Assembly: GCA_002702655.1 (NCBI GenBank)
Contig: PABB01000068.1
Coordinates: 124,001-188,000, forward strand
Direction: 5' to 3'
Length of the DNA stretch: 64,000 nt
Source: Planctomycetaceae bacterium
GTDB taxonomy: Bacteria; Planctomycetota; Planctomycetia; Pirellulales; Lacipirellulaceae
Of this stretch, positions 9,844-17,751 are shown in pieces. The position numbers were made by a program, and so were the translations under genes. How positions within the stretch are numbered: position 1 is the first letter of the stretch; the number at the start of each line of letters is the position of its first letter. Below the pieces are notes generated by a model that was given only the letters and a program-made list of their open reading frames with translations, did no database searches and had not been told where the DNA came from.

Positions 9844-10131
9844 ATGCGTTCGATTAGCACCATCATCAGCAAACTTGGCAAGAACAACGCTCGCCAGAGC
9901 GCCAAGCTGATTGTGCGGATCAACGCCAATGATCCGTCGTTTGCAGCGCCCTTCTATGCGCTATGGCGAGCAGCCTGGCATGCCCTGGGTCGACCCGGCG
10001 GCATGCATGGCGGCATGGTCCCGGTCACGGTACGTCACACGACGACGTCCGTTACCGGCGGGGACTGTTGCGAACCTGTGCAACAGCGCCCCGGACGACG
10101 CTCCGACATGCGTCGTCGCGTACGCGGCTAA
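9844..10131 (+). CDS. Possible small basic protein, unknown
   Basis: A 95-codon frame begins at ATG 9844, with GAGGG at 9834-9838 spaced 5 bases away, a good ribosome site. The first third (MRSISTIISKLGKNNARQSAK) looks like real protein, while the C-terminal half is Arg-rich and of low quality, so the gene may be broken or not coding. No family was recognised. Confidence 0.35.
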   Translation: MRSISTIISKLGKNNARQSAKLIVRINANDPSFAAPFYALWRAAWHALGRPGGMHGGMVPVTVRHTTTSVTGGDCCEPVQQRPGRRSDMRRRVRG

Positions 10132-10277
10132 TCGGCCGAGTTTGACCGCGAGCTAGCTCGCCAAACTCCGCTGCCCTTGGCCCCGGCGCCCGGACCGCCC
10201 GCCGCGCTCGATCGCGCGATCCTCGGCTTTTTTTAGCCGTGCCATGCGTGCGATCAAGCCTGGGTTTGCTCCGTTTT

Positions 10278-10300
10278 CACGGCCCCCAAAGCCGTGGCAC
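10278..10300. repeat. Family B palindromic repeat, copy 1
   Basis: CACGGC...GCCGTGGCAC is a short palindrome that recurs with small changes at 24540, 24601, 31128, 33831, 33886 and 47008, always between genes. Confidence 0.65.
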
Positions 10301-10372
10301 GTTTTCAGCCAACTTTCCTCGCGTCCGCTGCCCTGAGTGCAGCCTCGCCGAGGCTTACCGCACGAGAGAACC

Positions 10373-10951
10373 ATGACTACCGAGTTGCTCACGGAAGATT
10401 GGACCGCCCTGGAGACCGCCGAGCTGGTCCTGGCCGCGCAGACCGGCGATCGCGACGCGTTTGGCGCCTTGGTCGATCGGTTCGAGCGGATGGTCGAGGC
10501 CGTCTGCTGGCAGCGGCTGCGCGACCACGCCGAAGTGCAGGAAGCTTCGCAGGAAGTCTTCATCAAGGCGTTCGAGAAGCTGCACCAGTTGGCCGAGCCG
10601 GCCGCCTTTCCGGGCTGGCTGCGGTCGATCGCGGTGCGGCAGTCGATCAACCGCTGCACCCGTCGGCCGCCGACGATCGCGGTCGAGCCGCAGTCGATCG
10701 AAAGCGTCGACGCCCGGCACGAAGCGCCGCTGTCCTCGCTGCTGTCGCGCGAACGGGTGGATCAGCTGCACGAGGGATTGGGCCGGTTGGCGACGCTGGA
10801 CCGCAGCACGCTGGTCGCGTTTTACCTGGACGGCCAGTCGCTCGTGGAAATGAGCGACGCGTTTGCCGCCCCGGTCGGCACGATCAAGCGCCGGCTGCAC
10901 GTCGCCCGCAAGCGACTGGCCAAGGAGCTGGAGTGCCTGCAGGCGGTGTGA
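10373..10951 (+). CDS. ECF-type RNA polymerase sigma factor
   Basis: 192 residues. The start at ATG 10373 follows GAGAG at a short distance; an upstream GTG at 10337 would only add 12 residues. Region 2 is visible as AAQTGDRDAFGALVDRFE and the ASQEVFIKAFEKL core helix, followed by the WLRSIAVRQSINR segment that normally melts the -10 element. Region 4 (~130-185) carries LDRSTLVAFYLDGQSL and the helix-turn-helix VGTIKRRLHVARKRL. No anti-sigma factor gene is adjacent and no C-terminal extension is present, so how it is controlled is not visible. It is monocistronic: a terminator follows within 40 bases. Confidence 0.9.
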   Translation: MTTELLTEDWTALETAELVLAAQTGDRDAFGALVDRFERMVEAVCWQRLRDHAEVQEASQEVFIKAFEKLHQLAEPAAFPGWLRSIAVRQSINRCTRRPPTIAVEPQSIESVDARHEAPLSSLLSRERVDQLHEGLGRLATLDRSTLVAFYLDGQSLVEMSDAFAAPVGTIKRRLHVARKRLAKELECLQAV

Positions 10952-10988
10952 ACCGCGGCCGATAGAGAGAATAGGTGACGACGGACGA

Positions 10989-11036
10989 CGCGGGTCGCTC
11001 AGCCGGCAGGCGAGCGGCCCGCGGGTTTTTTGTTTT
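10989..11036 (+). terminator. Rho-independent terminator after the ECF sigma gene
   Basis: A 12-bp stem (10989-11000 with 11012-11023, one G-T pair) is followed by GG and a run of six T then GTTTT. Confidence 0.88.
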
Positions 11037-11048
11037 GAGAAAAACTCT

Positions 11049-11546
11049 TTACGCCGGGCGATGCGGGCGCCGCTTGCCTTGCAGCGAAACGCGCGCCTGA
11101 CCGTCGGCGCATTCGTCGACATGCACGTCGGCCACGTCTGACAATCGTTGATAGACCAGCGCCCTCGAGAATGAAACCGTCGGCGGCGTCGCATCGGCCT
11201 CATCAGATTTTCTTGTGACGGGCGACACCCAGTCGGGCGGACCGAATTTATCAATGACGTCGTCGACGGTTCGAGAGTCGCGAAACAGGTCGCGCAGACG
11301 ATTTCTTTCGTCCTCGCTGGGGTGGAAGAAGAGCGACTCGCGAATCGACGGGGGCGCGGCCCCGCCGCAGAATGGGCAGTGGTAAATGACCAGCAGGGCG
11401 TCGCCGTAGACGAAGTGATACTCCCCGCAGCGCTGGTCAAACTGAATCGGCGTGTCGGGATCGTCGACGGCGCGTTGCAGGTAGCCGCAGGTGCAAGGCT
11501 CTGCGGTCACCGAGCGGGACGTCGGTTTGTGCTGGTCGCTCGACAT
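11049..11546 (-). CDS. Conserved-type hypothetical protein with zinc-ribbon-like cysteines
   Basis: 165 residues, no named family recognised with certainty. Cysteines occur as CTCGY near residue 18 and CPFCGG near residue 57, a spacing that suggests a small metal-binding ribbon; the segment LLVIYHCPFCGGAAPPS is its most distinctive part. No signal peptide or membrane segment is present, so it is probably cytoplasmic. It lies 16 bases after the DUF423 gene on the same strand and may be cotranscribed with it. GGGAAG lies just upstream of the ATG as a weak ribosome site. Confidence 0.7.
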   Translation of the reverse strand: MSSDQHKPTSRSVTAEPCTCGYLQRAVDDPDTPIQFDQRCGEYHFVYGDALLVIYHCPFCGGAAPPSIRESLFFHPSEDERNRLRDLFRDSRTVDDVIDKFGPPDWVSPVTRKSDEADATPPTVSFSRALVYQRLSDVADVHVDECADGQARVSLQGKRRPHRPA

Positions 11547-11562
11547 GCCGACTTCCCGCGAG

Positions 11563-11967
11563 TTAGCTCCGCAACGCCTGCCAGGCCACCAGCGCCCAGC
11601 CGATGAGCAGCGCCAAGCCGCCCAGGGGGGTGACCATGCCCAGCTTTCGCCAAGCGTCGGGGCCCAGCGTCATGGCGTACAGCGAGCCGCTGAACAGGGC
11701 GATGCCAACGAGCAGGGCGAGCGCTCCGCCGGCGTAGTTTCCGCGGGCGCCGCTGAGGCCCAGGCCGCCCAGCACCACGATCGCCAGGGCGTGGTACAGG
11801 TGGTACTTCACGCCGGTTTCCAGCCACGCGGCCCGTTTGGCGAAGGTGTCCTCCGCGCGGCCGAGCTTGGCGAGCATATTTTCCAGGCCGTGAGCGCCGA
11901 ACGCGCCAATCGCCACGCCCAGCCCGGCCAGCAGGGCGCCCAGGGCAATCATCGTTTTGGGAGACAT
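11563..11967 (-). CDS. DUF423 small integral membrane protein
   Basis: 134 residues with four predicted membrane helices. The N-terminal GALLAGLGVAIGAFGAHGLE and the central TGVKYHLYHALAIV are hallmarks of the DUF423 (YgdD-like) family, whose function is not established. Length matches the family. It is the first gene of a probable two-gene unit with the zinc-ribbon-like protein 16 bases downstream. Confidence 0.9.
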   Translation of the reverse strand: MSPKTMIALGALLAGLGVAIGAFGAHGLENMLAKLGRAEDTFAKRAAWLETGVKYHLYHALAIVVLGGLGLSGARGNYAGGALALLVGIALFSGSLYAMTLGPDAWRKLGMVTPLGGLALLIGWALVAWQALRS

Positions 11968-12020
11968 GGCAAACTCGCGGAGTGGGGGCTCGAGGGCTTG
12001 AATTGACGGGGAGCGATTCC

Positions 12021-12089
12021 GGGAGGGCGAGGCTCCTGCCGAGCCAATGCGGTATGCCCCCGCCGGCTCGGCAGGAGCCTCGCCCTCCC
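12021..12089. repeat. Family D inverted pair
   Basis: A perfect 25-nt inverted repeat (12021-12045 with 12065-12089; core GAGGCTCCTGCCGAGCC) has a 19-base spacer, upstream of the DUF423 gene. Only one pair was seen in the window. Confidence 0.85.
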
Positions 12090-12119
12090 ACAGCGGCTGC
12101 GCTTTCCTGATGGTTCATG

Positions 12120-12163
12120 TCAGGCTGGAAAACCTGACCTACGAGGCGGACAGCCTGACCTAC
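12120..12163. repeat. Family C palindromic repeat, copy 1
   Basis: TCAGGCTGGAAAACCTGACC at 12120 plus a partial direct copy (CAGCCTGACCTAC) at 12151. It belongs to the family also present at 17675-17751, 49236-49253 and 57920-57991. Confidence 0.75.
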
Positions 12164-12200
12164 AAAAAAAAACCGCTGCGGCGCTTTCGCACCGCAGCGG
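12164..12200 (-). terminator. Rho-independent terminator after the secretin gene
   Basis: Read on the minus strand, a stem CCGCTGCGG/CCGCAGCGG (12200-12192 with 12181-12173) is followed by nine T, 29 bases after the secretin stop codon. Confidence 0.88.
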
Positions 12201-12228
12201 CGATTCTAGCACAGGTTGTGCGGAAGGA

Positions 12229-15200
12229 TCAGTCGGTCGGGTTGTAGCCCAGCCGTTCTTCCTCTTCCTCCTGGATGATGATGTGGGGGGTGACCATCAT
12301 CATCAAACTGTCAGTGTCGCGGCCGATGCCCACGTTGCGGAACAGTCGGTCCACGTACGGAATCTTCGACAGCAGCGGCACGCCGAATTCGTTGCGGCCT
12401 TCCTGCAGTCGTTTGATGCCGCCCAGCAGCACGGTGCCGCCGTCGGGCACGCTGACCGTCGTACTCACAGAGATAATCTGCTGCGTCGGCAGCTGCACTG
12501 TCGTGCCGCTGCGGGTGACGGTTCGCGCGAGATCTTCCGATTCGCTCGTGGGGTTCTGGTCGGCGTCCGTTGTGGAGCTGGACCCTGACGCGACGGACGT
12601 CGTTTCGGAGCCCTCGAAGGTGAACTCCTGCACGTCGCCGATGGTGCTGAAGAACGGCACCAGGGTGAGCCGCACGTACTTGCGATCGTTCGAGACGACC
12701 GCCTGCACGCTGAGCATCGTGCCTTCGGACAGCACCACGATGATCGGCTGTTGAGCCGCCGCAAAGTCGCCCACGACCGGCACCACGCTGACCACGAACG
12801 GTCGGAACTGCGAGTCGGTCACGATGCCTTGCTGGCCGTTGAACAGCGTCACCTTGGGCGCCTGCAGCACGTTGGTCCGGCGATCGCCCTGGGCGGCATT
12901 GATCACGAAGTACGCTTCAATGTCGCTGAGGATCGCAAACCCGAAGCTGGCGGCGCTTTGCGGATCAAAGTCGCCGAACTGCGGCGCCGTGAGCCCGAAA
13001 CTGTCCTGCCGGAACGGCACGTCCAAGTCGACCGTGAAGGCCGGCGTGACGCCGGTGCTGCCCGGATCGAGACCCACGGTCGCGCTGGCGCGGCCGGCGG
13101 GCTCGTAGCTTTGCCCGGGAATCAAGGCGTCGGGGCGGTTGGGGTTGGTCGACAGGCCGCTGCCGTCTTCGATGTTGAAGTCAAAGTCGACGCCAATTCG
13201 CTCGAAGAAGCTGTCGCTGAGGCGGATGTACCGCACCTCGATCGTCACCTGCAGGTCCTGCAGACGACGCAACTGCTCCAGCAAGTCGGCGATCTGTTCG
13301 TGGACCGGCTGGGTTTGGCTGATGACCAGCGACAGGTTGGTCGGGAAGGGCTGAATCTCGCCCTGGCCCGTGCCGTTTTCCATCCAACTGTCGTACTCCA
13401 CGGTGGAGACGATCAGGTCGATCAGCGAATCGAAGTCGGCGTTGGCGGCGCCGCCCGCGGGAGGACCGCCGGGGCCGGCCGTCATGCCGCCCATGCCTCC
13501 GCCCACGCCCGCTCCGCCGGGGACTCCGCCCCAGGCGTTGCCCATGACCCCGCCCGCCAGCGGACCAGCCACCTGCCCCGGACGCGTGCCGGCGACGACC
13601 GCCATCGGCCCGCCGCCCATGGCGCCCATGCCAAATCCACCGCCCGCTTGAACTGCGTAGGCGTCGTTAATCAGCCCCTGCAAGCCCATCGCGTTGGTCG
13701 GCACGAAGTTGGGAATCGGAATCACGAGGTCCGCGACGTCGTACACGCGTTGGATCACTTCGCCCGCGGCAATCTGTTCGCTGGTGACCTTCAGCACCTC
13801 GTTCTTGATGGTGAACGTCAGGTGCAACGGCTCCAGGATCAACTGCAACGCACTCTTCAACGAGATTTCACTCGACAGGCTGAGCGAGATCGGCGTGTCG
13901 CTGCGGACGCCTTCCTGGCTCATCCCCAGCGGGTCGAGGTAAATGTTCACCCCGGCCAATTGGCCCAGATCGTCGATCACCTGCGTGAGCGGCGCCTCGT
14001 CGTATTTGGGCAGCACGTCGGTCTTGAGCTTCTGCTCAATCTCCAACTCCTTCTGCGTGCGACGATCGGTCAGCGAGTCCGACGACTGCCGGCTCTTGAT
14101 CAGTTCGTCCCACTCCTCGGGATAGGTGAACCCGTTCTTGTTGCCGTCGACCAGGGCCGACCCGGCCATCTGTCTGACCAGCAACTGGTCCTCAGCGACC
14201 CCTTTTTCGGTGATGTCGATGATGTCTCGATTCCACATCTCGCGGCGGATCATCTTCGCCTGCAGATTGATCTGCTGGGCGACCAACTCGTCGGGGGCCA
14301 TTTCGTACAGCCGGTTGGCCACGATCTCGGCCTCGGCGTAGCGATGCTCGTCGAGCAGCTTGTTGAACTCGTTGACCAGCTCGGCCACCTTCTGCTGGAC
14401 CTGGACCTTGACCACCCGTTCGCGGTCCACTTCGTCCAGGATGGCCTGATTGGTGGCGTCCAGTTCGAGTTCGGATTTGTGATCGCGGATGTACTTTTCG
14501 GTCTCTGCCAGGCTCAGATCGACCCGCCGCAGCAATTGGTTCTGCGTGCCCGGCTGCAGGTCGGCGTTTTCGATCGCCTGCCGGGCTTCGCGGAGGATTT
14601 CCAAGGCGCGATTGGGGTCGCGCTCGCGAATTCGGGCGGCCTCGGATTGCTTGCGACCGACCTCCGCCGAGATCTGCCGCGACAGGACCAACTGGCCCGA
14701 CGTGGCGGATTCCATCAGGTCGCCGCCATCGGCGCCGGGCGCCGCGGCACGCGTTGCTGCGTTGCCGGCCGACAGCATCTGCAGGTGGCTCTGCACGCGC
14801 TGTTGGGTGAGCAGATCGAGTTGCTGCCGCTGCTGATAGGCGGCTTTGAACGCTTCCAGGGCGCCGGCGCGGTCGCCGGACTTCAGCGCGGCTTCGCCCG
14901 CTTCGACCAACTGCTGAGCATCGCTCAAGTCCGTCGGCAAGGGCGTGGCGAGTTCTTCCGATTCGACATACGGCAGCGGTTGCACGCCGTCGCCGAATTC
15001 AAATTGCGCCGGATTCACGCTGCCCGGGGCCGGGGGCGCTTGTTGCAGCGACAACTCTGCGGGCGCCGAAGCGGCCGCCGGCTGCACGCCGCCTTCAAGC
15101 CGAGCGATTGTCAGGTCGCGGGCCAGCGTCGTGGGGCGATCTTCTTGCGGAGCGAATTGACCTTCGGGGACGCCGACCGCGGCGGCCTCGGCAGCCAGCC

Positions 15201-15897
15201 GTTCGGCTTCCTGCAGGTTACCGGCTTCCCAGGCCTGACGGCTGGCGATGAGCAACTCTTGCGTCTTCTGCTTGGCCGCGGCGATGTTCGGCGGCGATTG
15301 CGCCGCGGGAGCAAGCGGCTTGCCGCTGCGGACCAGTTCGATCCGCTCCGCCACGGTCTGAGCCGTCAAACCGCCGGCGTTGACCTGGGGATCAAGCTGA
15401 GTGGCTTCGCGGAGCGAGCGCGAGGCCGTTTCCAGATCTTTGCTCGCCACCAGCGTGTCGGCCTGCCGCAGCAGGAAGCGGGCGTAGTTGCTGCGCCACG
15501 AGGCTTCGCTGCCGGGGGCTTGTTTCAGTTCGTTGAGCTGCGCGAGTTGCTCGATGTCCTCGGCAATCCGCTGCGGCGAGTCGGTGGCCGCGGGCAGGGC
15601 GACGCCCAACTGCTGAACGCGGCTCAAGTGAGCTTGGGCCTGCGGCAGGTCGCCGACCGACAACGCCTGACGAGCCGCCAGCAACGACGCGGCGGCCGCC
15701 TGCTGCGGATCGGCCGGGGCTGCCTGCGTAGCGGGGGCCGCTTGCCGGAACGGATTGACCGCGCCGCCCGTCTGGGCTGCGACGTCGGTGCTCGACGAAC
15801 CGCCCGTTTGTTGGGCCCGCGTGTTGTCCGCGGCTGTTGCCAACGCGATCGTCGCGACCAGCGCGACGCCGCCCAGCAATCTGACCATCCCCTTCAC
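12229..15897 (-). CDS. Secretin (GspD/PilQ superfamily) with a long N-terminal extension
   Basis: 1222 residues. The GTG start at 15897 is chosen because AAGGAG stands 7 bases upstream and the product then begins with a signal peptide (MKGMVRLLGGVALVATIALA, cleaved near TRAQ). Residues ~40-620 are Ala/Gln/Arg-rich, helical, probably TPR-like or coiled coil. A secretin N0/STN-type domain lies at ~630-720 (VIDDLGQLAGVNIYLDP...LTFTIKNEVLKV). A Gly/Met/Pro-rich linker spans ~750-820. The outer-membrane secretin core is at ~866-1212 and includes VPDGGTVLLGGIKR and GVPLLSKIPYVDRLFRN, the diagnostic C-terminal signature. Secretins form the outer-membrane ring of type II secretion and type IV pili. 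PilM/N/O-like partners lie 35 kb away. It is about twice the usual length. Confidence 0.92.
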   Translation of the reverse strand: MKGMVRLLGGVALVATIALATAADNTRAQQTGGSSSTDVAAQTGGAVNPFRQAAPATQAAPADPQQAAAASLLAARQALSVGDLPQAQAHLSRVQQLGVALPAATDSPQRIAEDIEQLAQLNELKQAPGSEASWRSNYARFLLRQADTLVASKDLETASRSLREATQLDPQVNAGGLTAQTVAERIELVRSGKPLAPAAQSPPNIAAAKQKTQELLIASRQAWEAGNLQEAERLAAEAAAVGVPEGQFAPQEDRPTTLARDLTIARLEGGVQPAAASAPAELSLQQAPPAPGSVNPAQFEFGDGVQPLPYVESEELATPLPTDLSDAQQLVEAGEAALKSGDRAGALEAFKAAYQQRQQLDLLTQQRVQSHLQMLSAGNAATRAAAPGADGGDLMESATSGQLVLSRQISAEVGRKQSEAARIRERDPNRALEILREARQAIENADLQPGTQNQLLRRVDLSLAETEKYIRDHKSELELDATNQAILDEVDRERVVKVQVQQKVAELVNEFNKLLDEHRYAEAEIVANRLYEMAPDELVAQQINLQAKMIRREMWNRDIIDITEKGVAEDQLLVRQMAGSALVDGNKNGFTYPEEWDELIKSRQSSDSLTDRRTQKELEIEQKLKTDVLPKYDEAPLTQVIDDLGQLAGVNIYLDPLGMSQEGVRSDTPISLSLSSEISLKSALQLILEPLHLTFTIKNEVLKVTSEQIAAGEVIQRVYDVADLVIPIPNFVPTNAMGLQGLINDAYAVQAGGGFGMGAMGGGPMAVVAGTRPGQVAGPLAGGVMGNAWGGVPGGAGVGGGMGGMTAGPGGPPAGGAANADFDSLIDLIVSTVEYDSWMENGTGQGEIQPFPTNLSLVISQTQPVHEQIADLLEQLRRLQDLQVTIEVRYIRLSDSFFERIGVDFDFNIEDGSGLSTNPNRPDALIPGQSYEPAGRASATVGLDPGSTGVTPAFTVDLDVPFRQDSFGLTAPQFGDFDPQSAASFGFAILSDIEAYFVINAAQGDRRTNVLQAPKVTLFNGQQGIVTDSQFRPFVVSVVPVVGDFAAAQQPIIVVLSEGTMLSVQAVVSNDRKYVRLTLVPFFSTIGDVQEFTFEGSETTSVASGSSSTTDADQNPTSESEDLARTVTRSGTTVQLPTQQIISVSTTVSVPDGGTVLLGGIKRLQEGRNEFGVPLLSKIPYVDRLFRNVGIGRDTDSLMMMVTPHIIIQEEEEERLGYNPTD

Positions 15898-16104
15898 GTT
15901 GCTGCTCCTTTCCAAAGGCGCCTGCGCGGTTCGATGCGAATCGCGAATGACGACGCTCGTATTTCCGCCGTGTTTTGTTGCCATGGCTGTATTTGCTGCC
16001 GTGGGTTGCAAGGTGTGCGGCCGGCACGCTGCAGCGCCAGCGACGACGGAAAATCCGCGTCACAACCAGCGCGTGGCGTCGCTCTGAACTGAATAGCGGG
16101 CGGT

Positions 16105-16133
16105 GAAATACCAATCGCCCAACAGGGGGTCAA
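16105..16133 (-). promoter_or_regulatory. Candidate sigma70-type promoter for the secretin gene
   Basis: On the minus strand, TTGACC (16133-16128), a 17-base spacer and TATTTC (16110-16105) lie about 210 bases upstream of the secretin start. The -35 is good and the -10 is weak. Confidence 0.35.
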
Positions 16134-16207
16134 CCCCAGTCGCACAGCGGCGAAGAAAAAAGTGCCGCGAGAAGAGGCGGTTGCGCCGCGGTGCTAGCGG
16201 CGCGGGC

Positions 16208-16370
16208 GTGGTCGATTCTCTCCGAGAATCGACCAATGCGGATTGAATGCCGCGGGGTGGCTGGGGACGACCGAAGGGAGCCCCCAGTTGATTCTCTGGG
16301 GGCTTCGCTGCGCTGCGTCCCCAGCCACCCCGAGCGCGGATTCGGTCAATTCTCGGAGAGAATTGACCAC
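16208..16370. repeat. Family A element, copy 1, within a larger nested palindrome
   Basis: The core 16254-16331 begins GGGGTGGCTGGGGACGACCG and ends with CCCCAGCCACCCC, so its ends are inverted, with an inner CCCCCAG/CTGGGGG pair. It is flanked by two further 11-bp palindromes, 16210-16220/16224-16234 and 16344-16354/16358-16368, which also pair with each other. It separates the HtrA and secretin genes. Confidence 0.85.
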
Positions 16371-16375
16371 GGGCG

Positions 16376-17557
16376 TCAATTGCCCGCGAGGGTGACCGGC
16401 ACGTCGACCTGCTGGCCGTTGCGAATCAGGGTGAGCGTGACCGTGTCGCCCGGTTTGTATTCCCAGATCGTGTCGCGGAACTGCACGCCGGTGCGCATCG
16501 GCTTGCCGTTGATCGCCACGATGCGGTCGGCGGCGGCGCGATCGACGCTGCGCGATTCGTACACGATCGGCCCCTGCTGGCGGCGCTCGACGCGGATTTC
16601 AAACCCGCGAATGCCCGCCTTGTCGGCAGGCCCGCCCTCGGCCACTTGTGCCACGACCAGCCCCGATTGCGTTTCCATCACGTGGGTGATGCCGATGTCG
16701 GCTTTGATGATGCGGCCGTGCTCGATCAACTGGGGCAAAATTTGCTTGATGCGATCAATGGGGATAGCGAACCCCACGCCCGTGTTCTCGCCAGTGCGAG
16801 TGGCGATGGCCACGCACATGCCGACCATCCGCGCGTTGGAATCCAGCAGCGGCCCCCCCGAATTGCCGGGGTTCATCGCCGCGTCGGTCTGGATGAGCGC
16901 CTGCATCTGCCGGCCGGGAATGCGGCTGGGCAGGTTGCGATTCAAGCTGGAAATGATCCCCGAGGTAAGCGTGCCATCCCAACCGAACGGGTTGCCCAGC
17001 GCGTAAACGCTCTGCCCGACGCGCAACGGCGCCGAGTCGCCCATTTCGATCGGGAACAGTTCGTCGGCCGGCGCGTCGATGCGCAGAATGGCAATGTCGT
17101 TTTCCTTGTCGTGCCCGACCAGCACGGCCGGATAGACGGAGTTCGACGCCAGCGTGACCTGCATTTCCTGCGCGCCATCGACCACGTGGTAATTGGTGAT
17201 GATGTGTCCCTGCCGGTCGATGATCGCCCCCGAGCCGCTCCCCTCGGCGGCTTGGGTCGTCATGAAAAACGGATCACGTCGGACCGTGCGGGTGTCGATG
17301 TTCACCACGCTGTGATTGGCCGTTTCATAGACGCGGATATTGCGCATTTCCTGCGGCGTGAGGTCGACGGGCGCAGGTTCGGCGGTCAACGGCCGCGGCG
17401 TGGCGGAGACGGACTGCAGCGGCGAAGTCGCAGCCGATTGGGCCGCCGCTCGCTGAGTTAACTCGGTGGGGCTGCCGCTGGCGACCCACAGCGCCCCGGC
17501 CCCGGCGCCCAGCACAAAAAACACTCCGGCGAACGCAAGCAGATGTCTTCGACGCAT
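16376..17557 (-). CDS. HtrA/DegP-type trypsin-like serine protease with PDZ domain
   Basis: 393 residues. ATG 17557 is preferred over the upstream in-frame start because GAGGA lies 9 bases upstream and the product begins with a signal anchor (MRRRHLLAFAGVFFVLGAGAGA). The protease domain (~75-270) has the triad His124 (TNYHVV), Asp154 (ENDIAIL) and Ser233 (NPGNSGGP). One PDZ domain follows (~285-390, GLVVAQVAEGGPADKAG) with an Arg-rich insert of about 15 residues before ADRIVAINGKP. It acts in the periplasm as a protease/chaperone for misfolded proteins. A single PDZ domain fits DegS-like rather than DegP-like members. It sits upstream of the secretin gene, separated by repeat family A. Confidence 0.93.
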   Translation of the reverse strand: MRRRHLLAFAGVFFVLGAGAGALWVASGSPTELTQRAAAQSAATSPLQSVSATPRPLTAEPAPVDLTPQEMRNIRVYETANHSVVNIDTRTVRRDPFFMTTQAAEGSGSGAIIDRQGHIITNYHVVDGAQEMQVTLASNSVYPAVLVGHDKENDIAILRIDAPADELFPIEMGDSAPLRVGQSVYALGNPFGWDGTLTSGIISSLNRNLPSRIPGRQMQALIQTDAAMNPGNSGGPLLDSNARMVGMCVAIATRTGENTGVGFAIPIDRIKQILPQLIEHGRIIKADIGITHVMETQSGLVVAQVAEGGPADKAGIRGFEIRVERRQQGPIVYESRSVDRAAADRIVAINGKPMRTGVQFRDTIWEYKPGDTVTLTLIRNGQQVDVPVTLAGN

Positions 17558-17674
17558 ATTGGCAAATCCTCGTACTGGATTGCGAATTTCGCTCACTTCG
17601 GCGGCGCCCACGCTGGCGCACCTCAGCTAGCCCCTACGATCCTGCCGCGAGAATTGTTCGCCGACAAGTGGGCG

Positions 17675-17751
17675 GTAGGTCGGGCTTTCTGGCCTGACGA
17701 CGAACGAGGGCCCTGTTGGCCAACCGTATCAGGCTGGAAAGCCGGACCTAC
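17675..17751. repeat. Family C inverted pair, copy 2, overlapping a stop codon
   Basis: The arms 17675-17698 (GTAGGTCGGGCTTTCTGGCC...) and 17729-17751 (TCAGGCTGGAAAGCCGGACC...) are inverted copies. The outer end of the right arm contains the TAG stop codon of the transporter gene that follows (17748-17750, minus strand). Confidence 0.85.

Noticed and set aside
12751-16092. A 1113-codon open frame on the plus strand, opposite the secretin
   Set aside because: It is the mirror of a high-GC gene with strong third-position bias; its product is Arg/Gly/Gln-rich with no domain, while the minus strand has a signal peptide and a clear secretin core.
16208-16370. The nested palindrome as an origin of replication or riboswitch
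   Set aside because: No DnaA-box cluster or AT-rich stretch is present, and the core recurs at four other unrelated intergenic sites, so a dispersed repeat explains it better.
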